Shown one piece after another: positions 47,488 to 60,394 of a stretch of 64,000 bases of DNA (position 1 is its first letter; each line of letters opens with the position of its first letter). Origin of the DNA: Paraspadella gotoi (Eukaryota > Chaetognatha); the NCBI GenBank assembly GCA_051294375.1, contig CM119270.1, positions 7,554,197 to 7,618,196 on the forward strand. Reading direction: 5' to 3'. Position numbers and translations under genes: made by a program. Below the pieces are notes generated by a model. That model did not search any database. It was given only the letters and a program-made list of their open reading frames with translations, and had not been told where the DNA came from.

Positions 47488-49344
47488 TTCTCTCGTTGTT
47501 GGAAGGCCTCTTTTGCGTCATCCGTCTGTCTTTTGGCCTCCTCACGGTGTTTTCTCCACCCCCTTTAAAACTTAAGAGTGCCTTGTAGTTTACAATACGA
47601 GTGACTCAACTATTTAAAAGTTAACGAAGTATATTTCTCGAGTAAAATAAAAATCAATCATTTTTAATGTCCAAATTTAAAACTCGCTAAATATCAAAAG
47701 ACTTCAAAAAACTTGTTTTAAGAAACGAAAAAATACCAATACAAAACAACTACTATTAGCATCCTAAATTCTCTTATAATATCTTGATTCACCTTTCAAC
47801 CCTTGCTGACGGATTGAATAATATACTCGGCTAATTTAAACCCTGCTAAGACAGTTCCAATTACACGTATGTTACGGTATAGCGGGAGCCAGCTTCCTTG
47901 AGCAATTGAGACATACGAAATGAACAGGTTACATAACAAAGCAGCTGTGTTCAATGGATATACTTCCATATAATCTCAAGTGAGTGTCGGTCGATCGCCA
48001 CTCGCAGGATATAAAAGCGTCCTTGCCAGGCTGTAACCGATGGCAAGGCTGCAGACATGCCCATCGAAGCCGCTGGCCTCGAGCCTCGGTCCTATCTAAA
48101 TCGAACTGGCCTGCCTTATTTCGACTCGGTCGCGTTCAATCTACATGGGAGGCGCATTTGGTGCTGAGCGAAGTCTACTTTGTTATGATCCGCACAGGAA
48201 ACCAGAGCGTCGCTCGTCAGAAAAATCTTGAATCCAGAGACCCGTCTCGTAGGTGGCCTCCCGAGGATCCGCGACAAAGCCCGGGGGAGGCGTATTGCCG
48301 AGTAGCGGTCCCAGATTCGATCCAGGATGCGACGAGTCTGGATGTGACAGGTGACTTTTGAAGCACCTGCGAAGTTATCAAGTCGTACATTATATGTATA
48401 TTATATTATAAAAAATACAATCTAATATATGATTTAAACATAAATATTAGTTTTGGCTCTTGTTGTCGGATTCGTGATTCCGGTTGGGGGCGCTTAAATG
48501 TTTATAAAAAATTATTTTTAAGTATATGTCGAATATTAATATATATTTGGGTTAATTGGTTCGATCGTGAGGAAGGAAAAAATAACACTCAACATCATAC
48601 ACAATCCGATGTGCATGGCATCAATATATTCTGATTTTTAAAAGCCAAAAAATAGCAAAATAATGACGACTAGATAGAAGAATAGCCAGCTTTCCTTTAC
48701 GATGTAGCTGATATATTGTCCAGTCCTTAGGACCTATGAGCCTACCTCCGAATTTTCCATAATTAATTAGTTATTGTTTCTAGTTGCCGCCGAATCACAA
48801 AGAAATTAACATCCTCTTCAAAGTGTATATCATTTCCCAATACTATCATCTCATTTATGAGATAAAAATTAAGTTTAATTATTAATTGATGATTTAGATT
48901 CGAAGTTGTTTTTGCGATATGCGTGATCGACGATATAATGAGAGCTGTCGTTATTTATATCGATGTATGTGTAGTAGGTGTGGGTAGAAGGGGCCTGAGT
49001 AGTACGTAAATACATATGAGGAGTGAGGTAAAGGGATCATGTGAGATGAGATTGCTGTCAGGATACAGTAAGTGAGTAGTTATAGTTCTGTATGGCGGTT
49101 GGAAGTAATGAGAAGAATATGAGTATGAAAAAATAAAATATAATTTTCCCATTATTTGGTGAATGAGGTATAATCGAACGGAGAGATAGATTTCATATGA
49201 AGTAATTAAAAAAAAATGAAACGCAAGACAAAAACAAAAATAAAATTAAATTATATTCCTTTCTCTCTCCCTCTATCTCTCCCCTCTCCCCTCTCTACTC
49301 TTCTCTTCCCTTCTCTCTCTCTTTCCCTCTCTCTAAGTACGTTC
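47488..49344. other. 1.9 kb present in copy A only
   Basis: Copy B has about 300 unrelated bases at the corresponding place (58095-58390). The segment is A+T-rich except for a G+C-balanced core at 47960-48370. That core has a TATAAAAG word at 48011, a 125-codon frame without recognisable domain, and TTGCCGAGTAGCGG plus GATTCGATCC near 48297-48325, which resemble Pol III boxes but are too close. It may be an inserted element with a partial tRNA-like end. No terminal repeats are evident. It ends in the 25-N gap 49345-49369. Confidence 0.5.
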
Positions 49345-49510
49345 NNNNNNNNNNNNNNNNNNNNNNNNNAGAGAGAGAGACGGGCACAATGGGTAACACA
49401 ATGGCCAGATTAATGGTGGAAAATCTCTAAGACGGAATCGGGCGCCTCGAGATTCTCCAGCGGGAAAACGAGGAGAGTGGTCGCCGCTAATGATCAGGGA
49501 ACGTGTGGCG

Positions 49511-49580
49511 GGTGGAGTGGTGGAGTGGTGGAGTGGTGGAGTGGTGAAGTGGTGGAGTGGAGGAGTGGGGGAGTGATGGA
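49511..49580. repeat. 8-bp GTGGAGTG minisatellite, about 8 units
   Basis: Five nearly identical GTGGAGTG units are followed by variants (GTGAAGTG, GAGGAGTG, GGGGAGTG). Copy B keeps only a scrambled remnant at 58600-58650. Confidence 0.9.
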
Positions 49581-49848
49581 GGAGTGGGGAGATAAAGCGG
49601 TGGCCTGATGTGGTATGTTGTGGTGCAGCGTCGGGTTTAAGAGTTTTACATTTGTGATTTTTAAAGTTTCGTTCGTCCCTGATGAAACTGGTGGTTCGTC
49701 GTCGTCGTCGTCGTCGTCGTTTTCATCTTCCCATCGCCAGTGGGTGTTGTTGACGCCGCCATTTTTTTTTCGACTTTTGCCGGAGGGTGGCGCGGTTTGA
49801 TTTGTGGAGGGGGATCGGGAAAANNNNNNNNNNNNNNNNNNNNNNNNN

Positions 49849-51480
49849 AAGAGAGAGATGAGAGACAGCATAATCCTCACTCACTCTCTCTAGTCACCTT
49901 TACTAGTCTCTTGCACAGATCTCCCTATCAGCTTTAAGCCCTTATACAGTCTCTCTCTCTCTCACTCTCCCTTAAGTCTCCACTTATTCCCTCTTACTCT
50001 CTCTGCTCTCTCACCTGGCGAGTCAGTCCGAACCTCATTCCTTTCTCAAACTAATCACGCCTCCCTCTCTCCTTCGCGCTCGTCACAACGCGCGCTTTCC
50101 TATGCCCTCCCCTCTCTCATCTCTCTCTCTGCCCATCGCGCGAGCTCCGTTTGTTTTCTAAACCATTGAACTTCTCCCATCACTTTCAACCACCCTTAAA
50201 AACTCCTTATTTTCTCATCTCCTTTTCTCCTTTCTTCCTCCTCACTCTTCTCCCATCCCTCCTCGTCTCTCTCTCTCTACTCTCCTACTCTCTCCTCTCT
50301 TCCCACGTCTCTCTCTCTTCCCGTTATCTTCTCTCTTCCTTCTCTTCTCCCTCTGTCGATTTCGTCTTCTCCCTCACAATTTCCTTTTCAAAATTCCCTT
50401 CCTCGCGAATCCTAATCCCAATTTCGGCCAGTCAATTCTATTTCTGACTCTTCGCCACATAACTAACAACACAAAAACAATAATTCTTTCTTTTGTCGTC
50501 GTTTCAGACGCATGTCATTCGTTTTTTTTAAATGTCTTCATTTCCTTCTTGTCATTCTGTGTCCTGCTTCTTCGATACGTCTTCTATCTCATCTGTTTCA
50601 CCACTTATTTTCTTTTCCGGCCTGTCTTTCACTTCACATAAAGACCTAGATTGGTGGAATGCCTACTTCTTTAACTGGTCATAGCATGGGGCTCTACCGC
50701 AAAAGAGTATACCTCGGGCAGATCAAAAGCGTCTGAGAGTTAGATATGAAGGACCGTCTCCCGATAGCCAATCCAGAATCCGGTGCAAGAATTGGAAAGC
50801 GGACAAGAGCAGACGAAGACCTTTTTGCAAAGTATCAAGGGGTGGTTTCAGTGTAACACGCCTAGCTAACCGAAGGTTGTAGGTGCGACGTATTCGGTGG
50901 TTTAGAGTAAATGATGTGACCAAGGATAGGTTAACTTAGAGAAAGAAAGAGAAAAGGATAAAAGAAAAAGAAGAAAAGAGAAAAGAAAGAAAGAGAAGAA
51001 AGAGAGACACACCAATAGTAACACAATGGCCAGATTAATTGTGAAATCTCTAAAGACAATCCGGCGCTTAGATTCTCACCGAGACAGAATTCCCCGCTTA
51101 ATTATTCAGAGAACCGGTTATGTAATGTGAATAAAATAAAATAGATAAAGCGTGCCTGATGTATTGTTTTGTTCACGTCGTTTTTAAGATTTTAACATTT
51201 GATTTTTAAAGGTTTGTTTCCTGATAAATGTTCGGGTCGTTTCGTCGTCGTCTCTCGCGTGTTTCATCTTCCACCCATGTGTTGGGTTGGACGGCCAGTC
51301 CAATTTTTTTTTTTTGTTTTCGTGACTTTTGTCCGATCCGTTTATTTGTGTAATGGAAAAAAGACTTGTGCGTCCAGACGGAGGCGGATTCGGAAGAAAA
51401 GTGTCCGTTGTTTTCTGTTTTTGTTTGTTTTACTTCCACTGTTTTTGGAGGGGCGTGGCGGGGTCCGGCCAGAGAAGAGG
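49849..51480. repeat. Second partial version of the locus inside copy A
   Basis: It repeats 46870-47485 (as 50085-50640) and 49380-49823 (as 51005-51480) in the same order, separated by 350 bases (50640-50995) with a 66-codon minus-strand frame that I do not recognise. A GA array lies at 51488-51556. Confidence 0.75.
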
Positions 51481-51516
51481 AAGAGGAGAGAGAGAGAGGC
51501 AGAGAGGAGAGGAGAG

Positions 51517-51556
<40 letters not shown>

Positions 51557-51609
51557 CAAACAAAAAAGCAAAAGCAAGAAAAACGCAAGGGAGTAGAAAC
51601 GCGAAAAAA

Positions 51610-52135
51610 TAACCAGGGGTGAGAATAAAAAAAAAGTTCTAAGAGGAAAAATAACGTTAAAGAGAAAACCACAAAAAAAATGGAGTAGAAAAGGAAAAAA
51701 AATGTTTTGGACAGAGGAAAAAAGGAAAACAAAAGGGAAAACAACAAATAGAGTAGAAGAATAGAAAACAGAAAACGGAGGTAGAAAAAAAAAGCACGGA
51801 GAGAAAAAAAACTATGGAGACCAAAGAAAGAAAGATGGTGATAAACATAAAGAGCGGAGGAATTGGAAAAGAAAAGAAAAATAAGAAAGAAAAGGATAAC
51901 GCAAAAATAAAGGAAAGAAGAAAGAAAACAAGAAAAGGAGAACTCTGAAATAAAGGAAAGAAGGAAGAAAAGGAGAACATTGGAATAACAGAAAGAAGAA
52001 AGAAAAGAAAAAGGAAAAAAGAAAAGGAGAATGCAGGAAGAAAGTAAAGAAGAAAAGGAAAGAAGAAAAGGAGAACGCTGGAATAAAGGAAAGAAGAAAA
52101 GGAAAGAAGAAAGGAAAAGGAAAGGAAAGCGCTAA
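51610..52135. repeat. A/G-rich tract (copy A)
   Basis: Almost C- and T-free. Its second half is a degenerate tandem of a GGAGAACGCTGGAATAAAGG-like unit of about 35 bases. The counterpart in copy B is 59290-59860. The long F/S/L-rich minus-strand frames are artefacts. Confidence 0.9.
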
Positions 52136-55100
52136 AAGTCTTTCGTCCCCCAAAACCTATTCGTTCTTTTCTCTTCGCCATTTTTCACTTTTGTTTTTCT
52201 ATTTACTTTTCAGGTTTGGAGAGCGAGACACTCAGAGCCTCGATCCCGTTGCCGTTATCGTTGTGGTCGCCGTCGGTGTCACTGTTTGACAATGTCGTTT
52301 TTCGATGTTGACACTGTCGTTTTCTTGGTCATTGTCATGTTTGAATAATAATGTCGTCGCTTCTGTATAAGAATTTTCGTCATTGACTCAAAATTTATAG
52401 AGAAATTCTGGATCTTAATCCTTACGGCCCCATGATTTCGGTGGGGGTCAAAGTCGTTGTTCGTCCTAATGGTCGTCTTTTTTGTCATCCTCATCTTCTT
52501 TGTCATCGTTGTTATTTTCTTTTTAAAGTCCTTGTCATCGTAGTAGACATAATCATCTTTGTCGTCTTCGTCAACGCCGTCGTCGTCGTCGTCGTCGCGA
52601 ACTTCGCACCATTAAACCCACTGAGACTCTTTCCGTTAAAAACTCGATTAATTCTGAAAAAAAAGGGGAAAAAATTGGGAGAAAATAGTAAAAAAATTAA
52701 AGAAAAAAAAACTGGGAAATATGGAAATAAAAAAAAAACAGATAAAAGAAAGAAAGAAAAACGAATAAAATAGAGAGAAAACAGAGAGAGAAAACAGAGA
52801 TGAAAAAAGGTTTTTCGTTATTTTTCGTCCATTCTTTCACGTCGGAAAGAATATTAGATTTCAATGTTCGAAGAATGAAAAAAAGGAGAGGAAGAGAGAG
52901 GGAGTAGAGAGAGAGAGAGGAGAGAGAAGAGAAGAGATCGAGAGAGAGAAGAGAGAGAGAGAGTGCCGAGTAATAGTAAAGAAAAGACTTAAAGAAAGAA
53001 AGATAAAGCAAGTTAGTGGAGTTTTGGAATCGCGATAAAATCCATGACATTGGGTTAAAGGGGAGATGTATCGACCACTTTGTGTTTCGCATGAGGAAAA
53101 AGGAAACGAGCGGATATTTTTCTTTTGTTTTTTTTCTCGTCTTTTTTTAGATTATAAACTACATTTTTAAACCTAATCGGGACTTCAAAGACGATTTTAT
53201 TGTTCTTATCATTACGTCAAGGTAGTATTCAAGGGTTTACAATAAAGCATAAAGATGAGTGACATATAGGAAAATTTACTGTTTCTTAGAGCTAGTTGCC
53301 GAGGAACTGAAAAATACGTCCGTTTTCGCCTACTTTTTCCTTTTTTTTTTTTTTTTTTTTGTTTTTTTTTTTTTTTCGAGACAAAACGAGTAAGGTAATA
53401 GATGAATCTCAAAATTGATTAGATTCCGGGATAAGATTTAAAGCTTAATATAGAAGAGGAAAATCATAAAACCTATGCATAGGACACAACGAAAATCACA
53501 ACTGAGNNNNNNNNNNNNNNNNNNNNNNNNNGATCTCTCTCTCCTCTCTCTCTCTCTCTCTCTTCTCTTCTCTCTCTCTACCATTTTCCATTGACGGAAG
53601 GAACAGAACAAGGGGATAAAAAAATCTCAAAAAGATTATGCTTTTTTTTTTCCTATGTCATAATGACAAATATCGAAAAGAATGGGCGTTAATGTAAAAA
53701 AAGACAAGGAAAAGAACAGAGAGAGGAAAGAAAGGAAAATAAAAAAAAAAAACGGAAGAAAGGAAAAAAGTCGTGCCTCAGCATTTTTTTTTAGAATTGA
53801 GAGGGCGTGAGTGGCATGGGGATGGGAAGGGTCGGAGGGGGCGATGAAAGCGTCGGTTAGAGTCTGCCCAAAAAAAGCTTTCAACTTCCTTTTATGATCC
53901 ATTTTGCGCTATTCCAAATCAAAGAAGGAAAAAATGAGATAAAAAAAAAAGGACGGCCTGACCCTCTCTCTCTCTCTCTCTCTGTATCAATCTCGCTTCC
54001 TATCTCTCTCTCTTCTTTCTCTCTCTCTCTCTCTCTCTTCTCTCATCCTCCTCTCTCTCTCCTCTCTCTCTCTCTCTTCTCTCTCTCTCTCCTCTCCTTC
54101 ACTTCTTCTGGCGCTTTTTCTTCTCACGCCTTTTTTAATTCGCTCGCGCGCTTTTTATACTCCTTATTATATTATACGCGTTGAACATGGAAACGAAAAT
54201 GTACTGAGACACGTTTTTTCCTGGTTGACCGTTGATCATGTCTTGTCTGTCTACAATCCGGATAAGAAAAACATATTTCTTAGAATTTAGGGAAAAACCA
54301 GAAACATTATTTCGAAAAGAGGTTTCGGTTTCTTTTTTTGTTCTCAATCACTCATCTTTCGGACAGCTGAAATGATCCAGTAAAGAAAAAGAGAAGAAGA
54401 GAAAATGAGAGAGAAAAGGGGGAAGAAATGACGGTTCGATGCCCCAAAAAATAATAAAGGGAATTAAGAAAATCACCATTCACAGTATTTTTGAAACGCA
54501 ACTGGATTCAGCATGCTCGCTCTACATTTGCCTTCTGCTTCGGTTCTTTAGAAGTTAGATCTCTTTTTTTTTTTTACATTTAGGTTTACATTACATATTT
54601 TTTTTACTCTAGACTTCGACAGTCGACACCACATATCACCCTTCTCTCCTATTGGAAAGGCCACCATCGGTTTTGGTATTTCGATTCGACAGAAAGAAAT
54701 TCGCAAAAACTCGGAAGACTTGATGATATTAATGGAATATTGAATTAATACGTTGAAGAATAATGATATACCTGAATTGTCACGTGAATAAGAATATCCC
54801 TGTCCGACTCCTTAAATTTACGACGAATTTAAAGAAGTGCAAGGTCTCATTTAATACATATTACTTCGGGTAAACATCATTGACACGGTTTCTGAATTTT
54901 CCATTCTTGGACTTAGCTATAGCTTTTAATATGTTTGTTCAAAACCTTAAAGTATTGTAGCATCGTATTTCTTATTCTACAATTTTAATCCGCTTTTATT
55001 TCTTCCTTCCTCTCCCTTTTTACCCTCTTCTTTTCCTCCTTTTTCTCCCAAACTACCTCCTTCCTGCTTTCCTCCTCCGCCCCCCCAATTCCCAGCAGAT

Positions 55101-57440
55101 ACAGAACATCCGTCACCGGGATTCAACTTCGTCAGTCGCTTCCCCGTCGTCATTCGTCGAGTACGCGTCGTCTTTCAGTCGTCGCTATTGTCGTCGTCCG
55201 TCGCCATGATTATGTTCGAATGGATTTTTTTTTTTTCCTCCATTATATATTTCCCGGAGAGAGAGAGAGAGAGACGGCTGGGCTGACGTGCAGTAGAGTG
55301 GAACGTGAGGAGAAGGAGACGGACGGAGAGAGAGAGACGAGAGAAGATCGGTGACGAGAAGAGAGAGATTGACGGAGATGAGAGACGATGAGAGCAGAGA
55401 CGGCGTTATCTGCTTTACGTTGACAGCTTTTAATTGCTTTTGCAGTAATAATCACGTCTCTTCCCTTCTGAAGGAAACGTCCAAAGGTCATTTCCGTGAC
55501 GACTGTTGATTATTTTTCCTGCTTTGACAAACTCCCATAAGTCGCCGTTACCTAGTGCAGCCGACGAGTCACAGCTCTCGCATTGGTACGTCTATTTCGG
55601 CACAGTTTAAGTGCATTTAACTTAGATTCCCTTTTAATACTAAATATGTTAGTCGGTAAGGCCATAGTGCGATTAAGTGGCCCACCCCGAGCCTTCCTAT
55701 AAGCATGACGATCTGTCAGTACCTGGTGACTCGGTGGCCACTCCGTCACGCGAAAATAGCCAACCCTTCCTCTATCTGAGATAGCAAGTCGTGCCCGAAC
55801 TAGGGTTTAGGATAACCGATATCTATACCCACCAAATGCATCCCCACCAAGGGCGTTGTAACACCCGGTTTGGATAACTTGTAATCCGCACGCTTAGCCC
55901 CAAATCCTGCTACACAGTAACTGGAACAAATTATTTCATCAGATTTCGTAAACTTCTTCTTATAGATCGCCCAGACGTTGCACAATCACTTACATAGTCA
56001 AATCCCCCAGATTCGTCCACCCAATAACGCCCCTACTTATGAAGCGTGAGGCATGGACGCAATCCGCATTGGGGTGCGTGAAAAAAACCTAACAGGCCTT
56101 CTCGACTAACACCCAGGGTTCCAATGCTCCTACGACAACCGTTTTCTCCACGGTCTGCGATTCGCCATACGCGGAAATGCACATATTATCTTCCATCCTC
56201 TTCAAATACTACAACCTCGAGCTACACATTGTAATATCCTCTGCTCGTGCCTCTCTCTCATAATTTCCTCATCTTAACATAAATTTCGCAATACTTGTAC
56301 AAAACTAAACGATCATTTGAAATGCCGCACGTCCGTCGACAGTTTAACTAGTTAATATATCAAGGTGCGTCAACCGGTATCAATCTCTAATTCCAGGTCT
56401 ACTAACACGGAACAACCAGCTGTGCACAGTATTTATTTGACATACATTAACGTGTGATTGGCGCTTGCACATTTAATTTCTTTTCGGTTGAATCATGTGT
56501 AACACGACAAAATTCCTTATATTGTACTGCATAAACTACCTCATTGTCTTCAAAACTACTGCTAATTCAATTTTTAAAAAGTTATTTCCTTTATTTCTTT
56601 TAAAGGAAATTTCTATCGCGGATGCGCGCGGGAGTGATTGGAATGCAGGTTCAGTCTCGACGCAGGCCACTGTTATCAGTGCACGCCTAGTTACCGGGAT
56701 ACTGCGGTGTATAGAGATGCACCCGGCGCATTTCAGCGTGATAAAACACGTATGTTTGTCCGCGACAAACCTCACGGCTGTTTCATTTGTGTACTTGAAT
56801 TGAATTTTTTTTTTTATTTTGATTTTGTATTTATCTTATTTCTTTTTATTCCTCTTTAGTTAAATATCAATGTACAAAAAAAGCTGGTCTGTTAGTTCGA
56901 GTGTGTGTCAGTTAAAATTTGGGGTTGTTTTTTTTTTTTCATTCCTAAAAAACTAGAAACGGAAATTAAAAAAAAAAGGAATATAAAAGAATATATAAAT
57001 CCAAGAGCTCTTTTCCAAAACATTTTAAAAAATCTGCGTGTCCATACGCGTCAAATCAAATTAAATCAAATGAATTCTCTTCGCTTTTGAAGGGACAAAC
57101 GCGATTTCCTGCCACAAAAACCTCAATCGCCATTATTTAAAAAGATGGTTTTACTAAATCACCCATGAAGGGTGGACTAAATCTTTTTTCAGAGACCACA
57201 GTCTTCCAGGTCACCGCAGACCCCTTAAGCCTTAAGCCCTTTAAGCTTAAAGCCCTTAAGCCCTTTAAGCCCCAACTCTATCCTTATTACCCGCGAATGC
57301 CCGATCTTCCGATTCCTCCCAACAAAAACCGCTTCTTTTCGCGTCCTACGCCGCAGGCTCAATCCTCCCGTTTTTCCGTTTCAGGGTGACATTGATCCTC
57401 ACAATTATCTTAACCTTAAAAAATCTCCTTATTAAGCCCT

Positions 57441-57462
57441 CTCTCTCTCTCTCCTCTCTCTC

Positions 57463-57526
<64 letters not shown>

Positions 57527-57530
57527 CTCT
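57441..57530. repeat. (CT)n array
   Basis: CT dinucleotides with two short interruptions, corresponding to the CT-rich stretch at 47000-47095 in copy A. Confidence 0.95.
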
Positions 57531-59289
57531 TCTTCTCTCTGTCTCGACTTATCGCTCTCTTCCAAATTCCCCTTTATTCCAAACATCTCCTTCCGATCTA
57601 ATCCAATCGGCCTAGATCGACAATACAGCAGAAATCTTCTCCCGGTAACCGTCAATTATGTTTCTGTGCTCTTCGGCAACCGCACAACAACATACAACAC
57701 AAAATCAAAAAAATCCTTTTTGTCGGTCGTCAACGATGTCATTTCGTCTTTTTTTTTTTTTTTTATTTTACAAATTTCTTCATTTCCCCTTTTGCATTCG
57801 ATGCGCGTTTCGAAAGCGTTTTACCTGTAGGTATTTTTTCCTCTTTCCTCTCGCTTTTAATCTCTAATTATTACGCCTTGAAGACGGGAATAAGTTCTTA
57901 CTTTTTCCAGTCTCCGCTCCTTACCCAAGATCACTTTCTCCCTGAACTACAACACTAGTATTCACAAGAGCTTCTGAGTTGCAGATTGATATTCTCCCGA
58001 AAAGCAAATTGTATCAATCTAACTTTACGAAGGCAACCACAAGCAACTATATAAAGGTCTTTCGTGCAAGAAATCAGGCAAATTAAAACGTAGAGAGAGG
58101 GAAAAGAGAGAGAGAGAAGGGAGATCGAGGGGGAGAAGAGGAGAATAATCATGGAATACTGACACATGAGAGACGAGAGATCGAGAGAGAGATGAGAGAG
58201 ATAAGGACGAGATACGGGCAGATATGACCATAACGATGTCAAGAGACAAGCCTACTTCTTCAATTAAACTCGCTCAAGGCACAATAACCAGACTAACCTG
58301 TGATGTGTTGGCATTAATGCGATCATATCTAACGGGTACCTGGCGGTCAATCTGCCCCAGTAACTGCATGAGTGAAGCGGGCGCACGCATTCCAAATGGT
58401 TAACCCACAATTGGCCCAGATTAATGGGTGGAAAATTCTCTTAAGACGGAGTAAATCTGGCTTTCGCCTTCCGAGATGTCTCCAGCGGGAAAACGAGGAC
58501 GAGTCGGTCGCCCTACATGATCATAAGGTGGGGAACGTCTGTCTTGGCGGGTTTGATCGTGGTTTGGAGCCCCGCTAGTGGCTGGCCGAGTCGGTCGGAG
58601 TGGTGACAGTGGGTGGAGGTGGAGGAGGTCGAGTGGGGAGTGATGGAGGAGAATGGGGAGACTATTAAGCGGTGGCCATGATGTTGGTTTTGTGAATGGT
58701 GATGTTTAAGAGTTTTACATTGCGTGATTTTTAACAGTTTTCGTTCGCTCCCTGATTTGAAAACTGCGTGGTTCGTCGGTATGCCGTTCGTCGTCGTCGT
58801 GTCGGTCTTCGTCCGTTGCGTTTCAGTCTTCCCATCGCCAGTGGGTGAGTTGGTTGACGCCGCCATTTTTTTTCGATACTTGCTGCCCGGAGTGGTTTTG
58901 GCGCGGGTTTTTGTTGTGGAGGAGGGAATCGGGAAAAAAGAGGGGCGTTTGGTGGTCCGAGACGGGCGATTTCGGGAAAAGGAAGAAAATTTTGTCCCGT
59001 TGTTTCTCGTTTGTTGTTGGATGTTTACTTCCATCTGTTTTGAGGCGTCGGTCGGCCAGGAAGAGAGAGAGAGAGACGACGAGGAGGACGAGGATTAAGA
59101 GAGCAAGAGGAATGAGATGATGAGATGCATGACAGAGAGATGGGTCTCGGCAGAGAACGGTTCGGATGAGCGAGATTCTATGCTGAGAGAGAAGAGAAGA
59201 GAGAGGAGCAGAACACAACAAAAAAGCAAAAGCAAGAAAAAACTGCAAAAGCGACAGTAGAAACTGCGAAAAAAAATAAAAAACCAGGG

Positions 59290-59860
59290 GTTGAGAAAAA
59301 AAAAAGTTCTAACAGAAAAATAACGTTAAAGAGAAAACCACAAAAAAAATGGAGTTAGAAAAGGAAGAAAAAAATGTTTGGCAAGACAGAGAAAAAAAGG
59401 AAAAACAAAAGGGGGAAAACAACAAATAGCAGAGTGAAAGAATAGAGAAACAGGAAAACGGAAGGTTACGAAAAAAAAATAGCACGAGAGAAGAAAAAAA
59501 AACTATGGAGACCAAAGAAAGAAAGAGGTGATAAACGATAAAGAGCGGAGGAATTGGGAAAAGAAAAAAGAAAAATAAATGAAAGAAAAGGATTAACGCA
59601 TAAAATAATAAGAGAAAAAGAGAGAAAGAACAAAGAAATAGGAAGGAGACTCAAAAAAAAGTGGTAAAACGAAGGAAGAAAAGAGAGAACATGGAATAAC
59701 CAGAAAGAACAGAAAAGAAAAATGAGGAAAAAGAAAGAAATGCGGAATGACAGAAAGAAAATAAGAGAAGAAAGAAAGAGAAAAGCGAGAACCGCTGAGA
59801 TATAAGGGAAGAAGGAAATGGAAAGAAGGGGAATAGGCAAAAGAGAGGAAAGCTGCTAAA
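59290..59860. repeat. A/G-rich tract (copy B)
   Basis: Counterpart of 51610-52135 with the same GTTCTAA, AATAACGTTAAAGAGAAAAC and ATGGAG words. The tandem structure is blurred by indels. Confidence 0.9.
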
Positions 59861-60394
59861 AAGTCATTTGTCGTCCCCACAAGAAACCTATTTCGTCTCT
59901 TTTCTCTTCGCCATTTTTTCACTTTTTTTTTTCTATTTTTACTTTGTCAAGGTTTGGAGAGAGCGAGACAACTCAGAGCCTCGATCGCCGTTGCCGTTAT
60001 CGTTGTGTCGCCGTCGGTGTCACTGTTTTGGACGATGTTCGTTTTTCGATTGTTGACACTGTCGTTATCTTTGTCATTGTGTTCATGTTTGAATACATAA
60101 TGTCCTCGCGTTCTGTATAAGACATTTTCCGTTCATTGGACTCAAAGAATTTATAGAGAAATTCTGGAACTTCTTAATCCTTGTAGCGGCCCCATTGATT
60201 TCGGCTGCGCGGCGGTTCAAAAGTTCGTTGTTATGAGTCCTAATGGCTCGTCTTTTGTGTGCGCATCCGTCATGCCTTCTTTGTGCTGTTCTGCTTCGTA
60301 TATTTCTTTATTTATAACAGGTCAGCTCGTCATTCTCCGTAGATTATATCATAAATCATTCGTTTTTCCTCTTCTTCGTTGGAAACGCCCCACA

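Larger units (their letters stand above)
44005..53506. repeat. Duplicated locus, copy A
   Basis: It aligns in order with 53532-63839. Anchors: 44073-44340 with 53579-53880, 44700-45550 with 54235-55250, 45670-45900 with 55395-55705, 46260-47485 with 56480-58090, 49380-49820 with 58390-58935, 51610-52560 with 59290-60390, and 52975-53506 with 63470-63839. Most differences are one-base indels. Copy A also contains an internal second partial copy (50085-51480) and a segment absent from B (47488-49344). It ends in a 25-N gap where copy B starts. Confidence 0.9.
49345..53531. other. Three 25-N gaps within and after copy A
   Basis: The gaps at 49345-49369, 49824-49848 and 53507-53531 are all exactly 25 N. 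The 454-base contig 49370-49823 is itself a version of 51005-51480 and 58390-58935. This supports failed merging of overlapping contigs. Confidence 0.9.

Noticed and set aside
48297-48325. TTGCCGAGTAGCGG followed by GATTCGATCC as a tRNA gene
   Set aside because: The spacing is far too short and the arms do not pair.
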